Assembly (NCBI GenBank): GCA_002396645.1
Contig: DGYI01000014.1
Location: 14,887 to 78,886 of the forward strand
Length of the DNA stretch: 64,000 nucleotides
Direction of reading: 5' to 3'
Source of the DNA: Firmicutes bacterium UBA5010
Lineage (GTDB): Bacteria; Bacillota; Clostridia; Tissierellales; Sedimentibacteraceae
Made by a program: the position numbers and the translations under genes. The number at the start of each line of letters is the position of its first letter. Positions within the stretch are counted from its first letter, which is position 1. Shown one piece after another: positions 24,669 through 33,897 of the stretch. The notes beneath the pieces are model-generated. The model saw nothing but the letters and a program-made list of their open reading frames with translations, ran no database searches and was not told where the DNA came from.

Positions 24669-25871
24669 TTATTGATTATTGCATTGCAGTATAATTTCTT
24701 CAAATATATCTAAAAATTGATTTATTTCATCTTGGCTTATAGATAGGGGAGGGATCAATCTGATTATTGTATCGGCAGTTGAATTTAATAATATATTCTT
24801 AGCCTGTGCCAATTCCTTAATCCTATTTACGTGGTTTTTGACATCTATCCCAATCATAAGACCTCTTCCTCTTACATCCTTTATTATATTAGGATAATTT
24901 TCTTTTAAGGAATTTAATTTTTTTATCAGAAAAGCTCCTTTTTGTCTTACTTCTTCGAGTAGATTTGTATTTACAATGCTTTCTAATACATATAGTCCGC
25001 ATGCACATGAAACCGGATTCCCTCCGAATGTGCTTCCATGATCTCCGACTGTTAAAACTTCCTCTGATTTTTCGCTTACAAGAACTGCTCCAAGAGGTAT
25101 TCCCCCGCCCAGAGATTTAGATATAGTAACTATATCAGGACTAAAATTATATTTTTCATACGCAAATAAATCTCCTGTTCTTCCCATTCCGGTTTGCACT
25201 TCATCTATAACTATTAAAAAATTATATTCAGTAGATAATCTTACTGCTTCATCTATAAATTTCTGTGATATTTCAACTATTCCGCCTTCACCTTGTATTA
25301 TTTCGAGGAATAGGGCACATGTGTTTTCATTTGCAGCGTCTTTTAATGATTCTATATTATTATATTCAAAATATCTCACGCCTGGGATAAGTGGACTAAA
25401 TGAATTTTGATATTTTTCTTGCCCTGTAATTGCCAGACTGCCGTTTGTTCTTCCGTGAAAAGAATTATATGCAGACAGCAATTCATGCTTATTTTCGCTG
25501 AATTGTTTTCCATATTTTCTGCACAGCTTAATTGCCGCTTCGTTTGATTCTGTTCCTGAATTTGTAAAAAATACTTTGGATGCAAAGCTGTTTTCTGCAA
25601 GTAATTTAGCTAAGCTTACAACCGGCTCACTGACAAAATAATTTGATAAATGTATATATTTTGAGGCTTGTCCCACCATAGCTTCTACTATTTTTTTGTC
25701 ATGTCCAAGATTGTTTACAGATATTCCGGAATACATATCCAAGTATTTGTTTCCATCAATATCATAAAGATATGAGCCTTCTGCTTTCTCAATTACAAGC
25801 TTTTCTCTTTTATAGGTATTTAATATATATTTTCTGTCTTGCTCATGTAGATTTTTCATAATTATGTTCAT
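24669..25871 (-). CDS. Class III PLP aminotransferase, probable N-acetyl-L,L-DAP aminotransferase
   Basis: 400 residues of the acetylornithine aminotransferase class. Seen: NLGHDKKIVEA, FTNSGTESNEAAIKLCRKYG, IDEVQTGMGRTG and the PLP lysine in SKSLGGGIPLG. Alone this would read ArgD, but it lies between the tetrahydrodipicolinate acetyltransferase and dapF, so its role is transfer of the amino group to N-acetyl-2-amino-6-oxopimelate. That step is often done by PatA, a class I enzyme, so a class III enzyme here is a variation. GGGAGG lies next to the first ATG; a start at 25859 is also possible. Confidence 0.85.
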   Translation of the reverse strand: MNIIMKNLHEQDRKYILNTYKREKLVIEKAEGSYLYDIDGNKYLDMYSGISVNNLGHDKKIVEAMVGQASKYIHLSNYFVSEPVVSLAKLLAENSFASKVFFTNSGTESNEAAIKLCRKYGKQFSENKHELLSAYNSFHGRTNGSLAITGQEKYQNSFSPLIPGVRYFEYNNIESLKDAANENTCALFLEIIQGEGGIVEISQKFIDEAVRLSTEYNFLIVIDEVQTGMGRTGDLFAYEKYNFSPDIVTISKSLGGGIPLGAVLVSEKSEEVLTVGDHGSTFGGNPVSCACGLYVLESIVNTNLLEEVRQKGAFLIKKLNSLKENYPNIIKDVRGRGLMIGIDVKNHVNRIKELAQAKNILLNSTADTIIRLIPPLSISQDEINQFLDIFEEIILQCNNQ

Positions 25872-25891
25872 GCCTCCCTATAAGATTTATT

Positions 25892-26623
25892 CTATCTTAA
25901 ATCTTCCAGTATTTTTACTTTTTCAGCGGTTTTTTCATCCTTTTCCTTTATCACTTTGGCAGGTGTTCCTGCCACAACTGTGCCTTCTGAAACATCACGC
26001 GTCACAACTGCACCCGCCGCTACAACCGCTCCTTTTCCTATTCTTACTCCTTCAAGTATAACTGCATTTGCACCTATCATGACCTCATCCTCTATTATTA
26101 CCGGTGTCTTACTTGGGGGTTCCAATACACCTGCTATTACCGCTCCCGCTCCGACATGAACATTTTTTCCGATTGTTCCTCTTGCTCCGACAACCGCATT
26201 CATATCTACCATGGTATTTTCCCCTATGCTTGCACCTATATTTATGACTGCCCCCATCATTATGACCGCATTTTCTCCGATATTGACTCTGTCTCTTATT
26301 ATTGCTCCGGGCTCTATTCTGGCTTTTATATTTTTCATATCCAAGATAGGTATAGCTGAATTTCTTCTGTCATTTTCTATCTCAAAATATTCTATTTTAT
26401 CCTTATTTTCATTTAAGATTGGTTCAATATCACTGTTTTCGCCAAAAACAATTTTGAATCCTCCACTTCCAAAAACCTTGCATTTCGGAAAATCCAATTC
26501 TTCTATGTTTCCCTTTATATATACTTTCACAGGAGTACTTTTTTTAGCATCCTTTATAAATTTTGCTATCGCGTATGGGTCTGTAAAATCAATATTTGAG
26601 TTGTTTTCACTATTATTTGACAT
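25892..26623 (-). CDS. dapH: Tetrahydrodipicolinate N-acetyltransferase
   Basis: 243 residues. An N-terminal small domain (DPYAIAKFIKDAKKSTPVKVYIKGNIEELDF) is followed by many left-handed beta-helix hexapeptide repeats (IGENAVIMMGAVINIGASIG... IGANAVILEGVRIGKGAVVAAGAVVTRDV). It acetylates the open form of tetrahydrodipicolinate with acetyl-CoA, starting the acetyl branch of diaminopimelate synthesis. The deacetylase two to four genes upstream confirms the acetyl rather than succinyl route. AAGGAGAA precedes the ATG. Confidence 0.92.
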   Translation of the reverse strand: MSNNSENNSNIDFTDPYAIAKFIKDAKKSTPVKVYIKGNIEELDFPKCKVFGSGGFKIVFGENSDIEPILNENKDKIEYFEIENDRRNSAIPILDMKNIKARIEPGAIIRDRVNIGENAVIMMGAVINIGASIGENTMVDMNAVVGARGTIGKNVHVGAGAVIAGVLEPPSKTPVIIEDEVMIGANAVILEGVRIGKGAVVAAGAVVTRDVSEGTVVAGTPAKVIKEKDEKTAEKVKILEDLR

Positions 26624-26636
26624 TTGTATTCTCCTT

Positions 26637-27398
26637 TTAATTTTTATCTGTTAAGTTTTTCATCGAGTATAGATTAGCCGGTTTATCTGATATATATTTT
26701 GCGGCTTTAATCGCTCCTCTTGCAAATATTCCTTTTGAAAGCGCTGTATGCTTGATTTCTATGATTTCATCAATTCCTGCAAATATTACTGTATGCTCAC
26801 CTGCTATACTTCCTCCGCGAATTGCATGTATCCCGATTTCATTTTTATTTCTTTTTGAATTCTTGCCTTCCCTGCCGTAATTATATTGCATAGAATAGTT
26901 CATTTCTTCATTTATAGCTTGAGCCAGCATATATGCTGTTCCGCTGGGGGCATCTGTTTTTTTGCTGTGATGCTTTTCAATAATCTCTATGTCAAATGCT
27001 TCACTTAACATACTTGCTGATTTTTTTACCAGGTCTAAGACTAAATTTATGCCAAATGATGTATTTGAAGATTTAAATACAGGTATTTTTTTTGAAACCT
27101 CTCTGATTCTTATTTCTTGTTTTTCGCTAAGCCCTGTAGTTGCTACGACTATTCCTGTATTTGTATCAATGCAAAATGTCAATAGTTCATATAATCCGGA
27201 TGGATTTGAAAAATCTATTATTACATCACATTCTTCCTTTACTTTTGATGGAGTCTCGTATACAGGATATTTATTTTGATATAAATCAGGGGTTCTATCT
27301 ATTCCAAAAACAATCTTTATATCTTCCATTTCACTTGTTGTGTTCGTCAAAACCCTTCCCATTGCTCCGTTACATCCGCTTATTCCTATTTTTAGCAT
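26637..27398 (-). CDS. dapB: 4-Hydroxy-tetrahydrodipicolinate reductase
   Basis: 253 residues. Nucleotide loop GISGCNGAMGRV, and the family signature EKHHSKKTDAPSGTA with its catalytic His and Lys (about 147-152). It reduces hydroxy-tetrahydrodipicolinate with NAD(P)H. The start codon immediately follows the dapA stop (TAA then ATG), so translation is coupled. Confidence 0.93.
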   Translation of the reverse strand: MLKIGISGCNGAMGRVLTNTTSEMEDIKIVFGIDRTPDLYQNKYPVYETPSKVKEECDVIIDFSNPSGLYELLTFCIDTNTGIVVATTGLSEKQEIRIREVSKKIPVFKSSNTSFGINLVLDLVKKSASMLSEAFDIEIIEKHHSKKTDAPSGTAYMLAQAINEEMNYSMQYNYGREGKNSKRNKNEIGIHAIRGGSIAGEHTVIFAGIDEIIEIKHTALSKGIFARGAIKAAKYISDKPANLYSMKNLTDKN

Positions 27399-28289
27399 TT
27401 AATTCACCTCTATGTTAATTCCATAATTATGCATTTCATTTTTTAAGATTTCCAGATTGTTATCAGCCATGTTTGTAAGCGGCAATCTCAGCTCTCCAAC
27501 CTCCATTCCCATCAGGTTCATAGCAGTCTTTACCGGTATCGGATTCGCTTCTATAAATAGAGAATTTACAAGTCCATTCATTTGTAATTGCAGTTTTCTC
27601 GCCATTTCTGTATTTCCCTTCATATATTCATCAACCATATTGTGAGTATCTTTTGGCAGTATGTTTGCAACAACCGATATAACTCCTTTTCCTCCTAATG
27701 ATAATATAGGAACTACCATATCATCATTTCCGCTGTATATAGAAAATTCATCCGTGCATAATCTCGATATTTCTGCAACTTGACTGATGCTGCCGCTGGC
27801 TTCTTTTATACCGACTATATTTTTTATTTGAGAAAGTTTTTTTACTGTAGCAGGGGTCAGATTTACAGCTGTTCTGCCCGGAACATTGTACAAAATTATC
27901 GGGATATTGACGCTTGCTGATATTGCTTCATAATGCCTTATCAAACCTATTTCGGTAGCCTTATTATAGTATGGAGTTACTACCAACAGTCCATCCGCTC
28001 CAACTTCTTCACAATATTTGCTTAACTCAACAGAATATGCAGTGTTATTGCTGCCGCTTCCAGCTATAACAGGAATTCTTTTTTGAACTGTATCGACTGT
28101 AAACTTAATTACTTCTTTTCTTTCCTTGTCACTCATGGTTGCAGATTCTCCTGTTGTTCCGCATACTATTATAGAATCTGTTTTATTTTCTATATGCCAC
28201 TCTATTATTTCTCTTAACTTTTCAAAATCAACCTCATTATTTCTGAAAGGGGTAATCAACGCTACTCCTGACCCTACAAATATACTCAT
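27399..28289 (-). CDS. dapA: 4-Hydroxy-tetrahydrodipicolinate synthase
   Basis: 296-residue TIM barrel. Schiff-base lysine K162 in GIKEASG, Tyr134 in YNVPGRT, and GTTGESATM for pyruvate binding. It condenses pyruvate with aspartate semialdehyde, the first committed step to lysine. AAGGAGAA precedes the start; 16 bases separate it from asd. Confidence 0.93.
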   Translation of the reverse strand: MSIFVGSGVALITPFRNNEVDFEKLREIIEWHIENKTDSIIVCGTTGESATMSDKERKEVIKFTVDTVQKRIPVIAGSGSNNTAYSVELSKYCEEVGADGLLVVTPYYNKATEIGLIRHYEAISASVNIPIILYNVPGRTAVNLTPATVKKLSQIKNIVGIKEASGSISQVAEISRLCTDEFSIYSGNDDMVVPILSLGGKGVISVVANILPKDTHNMVDEYMKGNTEMARKLQLQMNGLVNSLFIEANPIPVKTAMNLMGMEVGELRLPLTNMADNNLEILKNEMHNYGINIEVN

Positions 28290-28305
28290 ATTTTTGTTCT
28301 CCTTT

Positions 28306-29298
28306 TTATATATTATTTATCAAAAGTTCTGCTATCTGAACTGCATTTGTGGCAGCTCCTTTTCTGATGTTGTCAGCTACAACCCACATATTGAGTCCGT
28401 TTTCCAAGCTGTAATCTCTTCTTACCCTTCCGACATATATTTCATCTTGACCTTCAACATCTACCGGCATTGGATAGATATTATTTCGGGGGTCATCCTT
28501 TAACACTATTCCTTTTTTGTTTTTTAACAGTTCAAATACCTTTGACAGCTCAAATTCTTTTTCAAATTCTAAATTAACAGATACGCTGTGCCCATATCTG
28601 ACAGGAACTCTTACTGTAGTTGCCGTAACTTTTATATTTGAATCGCCTAATATTTTTTTAGTTTCTTCTATCATTTTTATTTCTTCCTTTGTATATAGAT
28701 TTTCAGTAAATTCATCTATATGGGGAAGGCAGTTATATGCTATTTGATACGGATATTTTTTATTTTCCTTTCCGTTTATCCCATTTTCCAAGTCGTTTAT
28801 TCCTTCAACTCCGGAGCCTGAGACAGCTTGATAGCTTGAATATACTACTCGTTTTATTTTAAAAATATCATGAAGAGGCTTTAGAGGAACTACGCATTGA
28901 ATTGTAGAACAATTTGGATTTGCTATTACCCCATTATGCCAATTTATATCCTCCGGATTTACTTCAGGAACTATAAGAGGGATATCTCGTTCCATTCTCC
29001 ATATACTGGAGTTATCAATTACAATTATGCCATTTTCTTTTGCTATAGGTGCAAACTTTTTACTCACACTTCCTCCTGCAGAAAACAAGGCTATATCTAT
29101 ATCTTTCTTAAATGAATCTTCGGTTAATTCTTCAACTGTATATTCCTTTTCCTTAAACTTTAATTTTGTTCCTGCTGATTTTTTAGATGAAAATAGATAT
29201 AGTTTATCGATATCAAAATTTCTTTCATCCAGTACCTTTAAAAATGTCCTGCCAACCATTCCGGTTGCACCTACTATTGCTATCTTTGCTTTTTTCAT
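28306..29298 (-). CDS. asd: Aspartate-semialdehyde dehydrogenase
   Basis: 330 residues. N-terminal GATGMVGRTF dinucleotide loop, catalytic cysteine in ANPNCSTIQ, and the catalytic histidine in RYGHSVSV. It reduces aspartyl phosphate to the semialdehyde shared by lysine, methionine and threonine routes. ATG 29298 is preferred to GTG 29307 because GAGGTG there is itself the ribosome binding site. Confidence 0.93.
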   Translation of the reverse strand: MKKAKIAIVGATGMVGRTFLKVLDERNFDIDKLYLFSSKKSAGTKLKFKEKEYTVEELTEDSFKKDIDIALFSAGGSVSKKFAPIAKENGIIVIDNSSIWRMERDIPLIVPEVNPEDINWHNGVIANPNCSTIQCVVPLKPLHDIFKIKRVVYSSYQAVSGSGVEGINDLENGINGKENKKYPYQIAYNCLPHIDEFTENLYTKEEIKMIEETKKILGDSNIKVTATTVRVPVRYGHSVSVNLEFEKEFELSKVFELLKNKKGIVLKDDPRNNIYPMPVDVEGQDEIYVGRVRRDYSLENGLNMWVVADNIRKGAATNAVQIAELLINNI

Positions 29299-29322
29299 TT
29301 TAGTCACCTCATTAAAAATTTA

Positions 29323-30462
29323 TCAGTAAACATTAAGTGCTTTGCAAATTGCATCATATATTTTTACTCCGTTCATTAATACTTCTGTATTAAAATTAAA
29401 ACATGAATTATGGAGTGGGCTTGTATACCCTAAGCTTTCATTTTTAGATCCAAGCATAAAGAATATTCCGGGGATTTCTGCTTGATAATATGAAAAATCT
29501 TCTGCTATCATCATGGGTTCTATTTCTATTAAATTGTCCTTCAACGAAAACTCTTTTATTTTATGAAATAAGTTGCTGTCATTTATGACTGCGGGATACA
29601 TGTCCCTAAATATTATATCGATTTTCACTTCATACATTTCCATAAGACCTTTGTTGATTGTTATCATCCGTTTTTTTATCTTTTCGTACACCTCTTGCTT
29701 AAATGCTCGTATTGTCCCTTCAAGACTGATATTTTCAGCTATTATATTACGTCGTTCTCCTCCGTTTATAGTTCCTATAGTCAATACTGCAGAATCTATC
29801 GGATTGATATTTCTGCTCAATATACTCTGGTAGCTATTTATAAGATTAGCAGCAACTATCAAACCATCCTTTGCTTTGTGAGGAATTGCTCCATGACCGC
29901 TTTTTGCTTTTATATAGATGTCAAATTCTCCTGTCTGAGCAGTCATAGCACCTGATTTTACCCCTATCTTTCCTTCTTCTATTTCGGGATATATGTGAAG
30001 TCCGAATATATTTTTTACACTATATTCTTTAAACACATTTTCCTTTATTATAAGCTCAGCCCCTCCCGGACCTTCTTCTGCCGGCTGAAATATAAACAAT
30101 ATACCCTTTTTTAGCTTGTCCAGATTATATACATATTCCGCAAATCCAAGAAGTATAGCAGTATGTCCATCGTGTCCGCATGCATGCATATGGCCGTCAA
30201 TTTCTGATTTATACAAAACATTGCTTTCTTCTTTTATACTTAATCCATCTATATCTGCTCTAAATGCTATTGATTCCTTTTCAATACCTTCCTTGTATGC
30301 TATGACTCCTGTTTTTGCTACTTTTTTTAGCTTATATCCAATTTGCCTTAATTGCTTTGATATATATTCAGATGTTTTAAATTCATAAAATCCAAGCTCA
30401 GGTATTTTATGCAATTCAATTCTGTGCTGTATTATTTTTTCTTTCAAATCGCTTATTTCCAC
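29323..30462 (-). CDS. dapL: N-acetyldiaminopimelate deacetylase (M20 amidohydrolase)
   Basis: 379 residues of the M20D amidohydrolase group. Seen: HKIPELGFYEFKTSEYI, the metal-binding HACGHDGHTAILLG, and PAEEGPGGAELI with the catalytic glutamate. The family includes hippurate and indole-acetyl-amino-acid hydrolases, but its place between lysC and asd fixes the role as removing acetyl from N-acetyl-L,L-diaminopimelate. GTG start (30460-30462) with AAGGAG ten bases upstream. The symbol dapL is also used for an unrelated aminotransferase; here it means the deacetylase. Confidence 0.88.
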   Translation of the reverse strand: MEISDLKEKIIQHRIELHKIPELGFYEFKTSEYISKQLRQIGYKLKKVAKTGVIAYKEGIEKESIAFRADIDGLSIKEESNVLYKSEIDGHMHACGHDGHTAILLGFAEYVYNLDKLKKGILFIFQPAEEGPGGAELIIKENVFKEYSVKNIFGLHIYPEIEEGKIGVKSGAMTAQTGEFDIYIKAKSGHGAIPHKAKDGLIVAANLINSYQSILSRNINPIDSAVLTIGTINGGERRNIIAENISLEGTIRAFKQEVYEKIKKRMITINKGLMEMYEVKIDIIFRDMYPAVINDSNLFHKIKEFSLKDNLIEIEPMMIAEDFSYYQAEIPGIFFMLGSKNESLGYTSPLHNSCFNFNTEVLMNGVKIYDAICKALNVY

Positions 30463-30486
30463 TTTTACGTCACTCCTTTTTACAAG

Positions 30487-31692
30487 TTATAAATTGAATT
30501 CTCTTGCCAGTACATTAACCGCTCTTTCTCTATTAATAGAATCTAATGTATATGATATGCTTATCTCTGATGTAGTTACTTGTCTAAATTCTATTTTATT
30601 ATTTGCTAATGCTCTGAATACCCTTCCTGTTACTCCGCTTTGATTCATCATTCCTATTCCAATAAGAGATATTTTAGATATATTTTCTTCTATAAGTATT
30701 TCTAATTCTTTGTTTTTTGATTTTATTTCTCTCATAACTTTTTTTATTAAGTGTGAATCTTCCTTTGAAATTGTAAATGATATATTTACTCTCTTATTTA
30801 GTGGAGAAGTCTGGCTTATCATATCAACGTTGATATTTTCTTTTGCTACTTTTTCAAATATGTCTGCTATATTGCTAGATTTGAATAATATGTTATTGAT
30901 TGTAATCATAACAATATCATTGTTAAGGCTTAATCCTGTTATAACTTTTTCTTCCATAGTCTTATCATACTCCTTTATATAAGTTCCTTTTATATTTTCA
31001 CTGCTTGATGCTACATATATCGGCACTTTGTATTTCCATCCTATTTCAACTGCTCTGGTTTCCATTACTCCTGATCCCAGACTTGCCATTTCTATCATTT
31101 CTTCATAACTTATGGTATTCAGCTTTTTTGCATGCTTGTATAGGCGTGGATCTACAGAATATACCCCTTCAACGTCTGTATATATGCTACATTCACATTC
31201 AAGCTTTGCTGCCAATGCTACTGCCGTAGTATCAGAGCCTCCTCTTCCTAAGGTCGTTATGTCTCCTTCTTCATTAATTCCTTGAAATCCGGCTACGACG
31301 ACAATCTTTTCTTTGTTTAAGTAATTTTTTATTTTTCTGATATCTATATCTGAAATTTTATTTTTTGTATATGGCCCCTTTGTTATTATTCCTGCTTGAA
31401 AGCCTGTCAAGGATATAGAATCATATCCATATTCTTGAAATGCCATCGATAACAAAGATATAGAAACCTGTTCTCCCGTGGACAATAACATGTCCAAATC
31501 TCTTTTGCAGGGGTTTTGTGATATTTTTTTTGACAATTCAACTAACTGATCTGTGGTTTTTCCCATTGCGGAAACTACTACAACTATGCTGTTTCCCCTT
31601 TCTTTTTCTGCTATTACTCTTTTTGCAACAGCTTTTATTTTTTCTATACTTCCTACCGAAGTACCTCCATATTTTTGAACTATGATACTCAT
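30487..31692 (-). CDS. lysC: Aspartate kinase, lysine-riboswitch controlled
   Basis: 401 residues. Kinase domain: VQKYGGTSVGSIEKI, TLGRGGSDTTAVALAA, YTDVEGVYSVDPR. C-terminal two ACT domains (about 265-400) including MINQSGVTGRVFRAL-like text and FRQVTTSEISISYTL, the effector-binding strands. It phosphorylates aspartate at the head of the pathway. A complete lysine riboswitch sits immediately upstream, so expression is shut by lysine. A second aspartokinase of different subtype is at 57130. Confidence 0.93.
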   Translation of the reverse strand: MSIIVQKYGGTSVGSIEKIKAVAKRVIAEKERGNSIVVVVSAMGKTTDQLVELSKKISQNPCKRDLDMLLSTGEQVSISLLSMAFQEYGYDSISLTGFQAGIITKGPYTKNKISDIDIRKIKNYLNKEKIVVVAGFQGINEEGDITTLGRGGSDTTAVALAAKLECECSIYTDVEGVYSVDPRLYKHAKKLNTISYEEMIEMASLGSGVMETRAVEIGWKYKVPIYVASSSENIKGTYIKEYDKTMEEKVITGLSLNNDIVMITINNILFKSSNIADIFEKVAKENINVDMISQTSPLNKRVNISFTISKEDSHLIKKVMREIKSKNKELEILIEENISKISLIGIGMMNQSGVTGRVFRALANNKIEFRQVTTSEISISYTLDSINRERAVNVLAREFNL

Positions 31693-31730
31693 ATTATGTT
31701 CTCCTTTATATAAGCGTTTATTTTAGCTGC

Positions 31731-31980
31731 AAAAAGCCCCTTAAGCTTTACACCTAAGGGGCTTTAAAATAAATATTGCACATAATTATACAATACCTTT
31801 TATTTCCTTAAATGTAGCTCAACACAAATTAAATTTGTGACAGTTATGCATATATTTTATGCATCCCCAGGTATATAATCTTAAAGCTTTGATTATATCC
31901 TTCGGCGATAGTTCCTTTTCCAATAAATCATCGTGCTTAGCTCATTATTGGTACTATTAAGTATCGCGACCTCTACAATT
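31731..31980 (-). promoter_or_regulatory. Lysine riboswitch before lysC, with terminator
   Basis: Read on the - strand: AGAGGTCGCG near 31975, AGTACCAATAATGAGC, the conserved AAGGAACTATCGCCGAAGG block, CTGGGGATGCA and CTGTCACAAATTT, ending with a terminator (31731-31765) in which CCCCTTAG/CTTAAGGGG is followed by TTTTT. This matches the L-box class, which terminates transcription when lysine binds. No convincing promoter lies directly upstream; transcripts may come from lysA read-through. Confidence 0.92.
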
Positions 31981-32079
31981 GATTATTTTATTGTTTATTC
32001 TGTATAAAAGTTCTCTTTCATATAGAATTAAACGAAGAATCAGAATGATTCTTCCATAGAGTGAAGCTTGCTTCACTTT

Positions 32080-33375
32080 TTACATCATCTCCAAACTTAA
32101 AAGCTCTTCATAGCTTTGTCTTTTGCAAATCAGATTGCTTTTTCCTTCTTTTACCGAGACCACAGCTGGTTTTACTATTTTATTATAATTTGATGACATC
32201 GAATATCCGTATGCCCCTGTTGATAAAACTATCAATATGTCTTTTGATTCTATATCCGTAATATCTATATCGGTTATAAGGATGTCTCCGCTTTCACAGC
32301 ATTTTCCCGCTATTGTAACTTGGTTCTTTACGCTTTCTTCCATTTTGTTTGCGATGCTGCATTCATATTTTGCCTGATATAGAGATGGCCTTATATTATC
32401 AGTCATCCCTCCGTCTACACTGGCATAAGTCCTGATATTTTCGATGTTCTTTATTGCTCCGACTGTATACAATGTACTTCCGGAGTTTGCCACTATAGAC
32501 CTTCCCGGTTCTATTATCAAAGTCGGAACTTCAATTTCAATTTCTTTGCAAACTTTTTTTGCTTCTTTTATTATATTTTCGCAAAATTCCTTTATGCTTT
32601 TCGGCTTATCCTCTTTTGTGTAGTAGACTCCGAATCCGCCGCCTAAATCTACTTCCTTAATTTCAATATTATACTTAGATTTAATTTCCTTTGCTAGGTT
32701 CAGCATTATTCCTACCTCATCCAAGTAGGGTTTCAGTTCAAATATTTGAGAACCTATATGTGCGTGGATTCCTATTAATTCTATATTTTTATATTTTTTC
32801 ATACTGTCAAGAGCTGTGTATAAATCTCCGGTTGATAAGTTAAATCCAAATTTTGAATCAATCTGTCCTGTCTGTATATAATTATGTGTATGTGCCTCTA
32901 TACCGGGAGTAATTCTAAGATATATTGCTTGCTTTTTATCTTTTTGCCCGCATATTTGATTCAATAAGTCAAGCTCATAGTGATTATCAACTACAAACCG
33001 TCCCACGCCAAGCTCTACACCCATTTCTATTTCTTCCGGGGTCTTGTTGTTTCCATGGAACAATATTTTATCCATTGGAAAATCTGCTTTTTTTGCTGTA
33101 TAAAGTTCTCCTCCTGATACTACGTCAAGATATAATCCTTCTTCATTTACAATCTTACACATATACATTGGTAAAAATGCCTTGCCTGCATATGCCACTA
33201 TATTGTTATTCTCATTAACCCTAAAATGCTTTATATATTTTTTGCAATTATCTCTTACAAGCTCCTCATCAAATACATATAATGGTGTTTTGTATTCATT
33301 TTTCAGCTCTTTACAGCTGACACCCGCTATATGAAGCTCATTGTTTATAATTGACATATTGCCATGAAGTCTCAT
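32080..33375 (-). CDS. lysA: Diaminopimelate decarboxylase
   Basis: 431 residues, PLP-dependent fold III barrel. Schiff-base lysine in VAYAGKAFLPM (about residue 64), HAHIGSQI, GGGFGVYY, EPGRSIVA and the CCESGD cysteine at the second active-site face. It decarboxylates meso-diaminopimelate to lysine. It is the first gene of the leftward cluster, behind its own lysine riboswitch and a strong promoter. Confidence 0.93.
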   Translation of the reverse strand: MRLHGNMSIINNELHIAGVSCKELKNEYKTPLYVFDEELVRDNCKKYIKHFRVNENNNIVAYAGKAFLPMYMCKIVNEEGLYLDVVSGGELYTAKKADFPMDKILFHGNNKTPEEIEMGVELGVGRFVVDNHYELDLLNQICGQKDKKQAIYLRITPGIEAHTHNYIQTGQIDSKFGFNLSTGDLYTALDSMKKYKNIELIGIHAHIGSQIFELKPYLDEVGIMLNLAKEIKSKYNIEIKEVDLGGGFGVYYTKEDKPKSIKEFCENIIKEAKKVCKEIEIEVPTLIIEPGRSIVANSGSTLYTVGAIKNIENIRTYASVDGGMTDNIRPSLYQAKYECSIANKMEESVKNQVTIAGKCCESGDILITDIDITDIESKDILIVLSTGAYGYSMSSNYNKIVKPAVVSVKEGKSNLICKRQSYEELLSLEMM

Positions 33376-33464
33376 TTGTTATTCCTGCACTGATTCACTG
33401 TGATGGTCTCTGTGCCTATCCTTTCATTGTTTTTAATCTGTGTAAATGTAGTTTTTACTAAATA

Positions 33465-33715
33465 TAAAAACCCCCTTAAGCTTTACACTTAAGGGGTACG
33501 AAATTAGACACAGCAAAAAATATGTATAATAATTATATTCCTCAAATGCAGCTCAACACAAACCGGGTTTGTGACAGTTATGCATATGTTCTATGCATCC
33601 CCAGGCATATAATCTTAAAGCTTCGATTATACCCTTCGGCAATAATTCCTTTCCCAATAAATCATCGTGCTTAGCTCATTATTGGTACTATTAAGTATCG
33701 CGACCTCTACAATTA
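33465..33715 (-). promoter_or_regulatory. Lysine riboswitch before lysA, with terminator
   Basis: Nearly identical in its core to the riboswitch at 31731-31980 (same AGAGGTCGCG, GGAATTATTGCCGAAGGG, GGGGATGCATAG, CTGTCACAAACCC). The terminator CCCCTTAAG/CTTAAGGGG plus TTTTT lies at 33465-33497. Differences between the copies are mostly in loops and in paired positions, so both look functional. Confidence 0.92.
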
Positions 33716-33747
33716 ATATTCTATTGTTGATTAATCAATTAAATAGT

Positions 33748-33776
33748 ATATTATATATTTTTTTTATATTTGTCAA
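33748..33776 (-). promoter_or_regulatory. Sigma-A promoter of the lysine cluster
   Basis: On the - strand, TTGACA (33776-33771), a 17-base A+T-only spacer, and TAATAT (33753-33748). Both boxes are close to ideal, and transcription would start some 25-30 bases before the riboswitch. Confidence 0.85.
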
Positions 33777-33897
33777 CATATATTTTTTATTTGCTAAATA
33801 TTAAATCTCATAAAATAATTTTGTATTGAGTTGACTGTACAATTATGTTAATATTATCTAGTGTAAAAAGATAATTATTATTTGGAGAGAGGTAATT

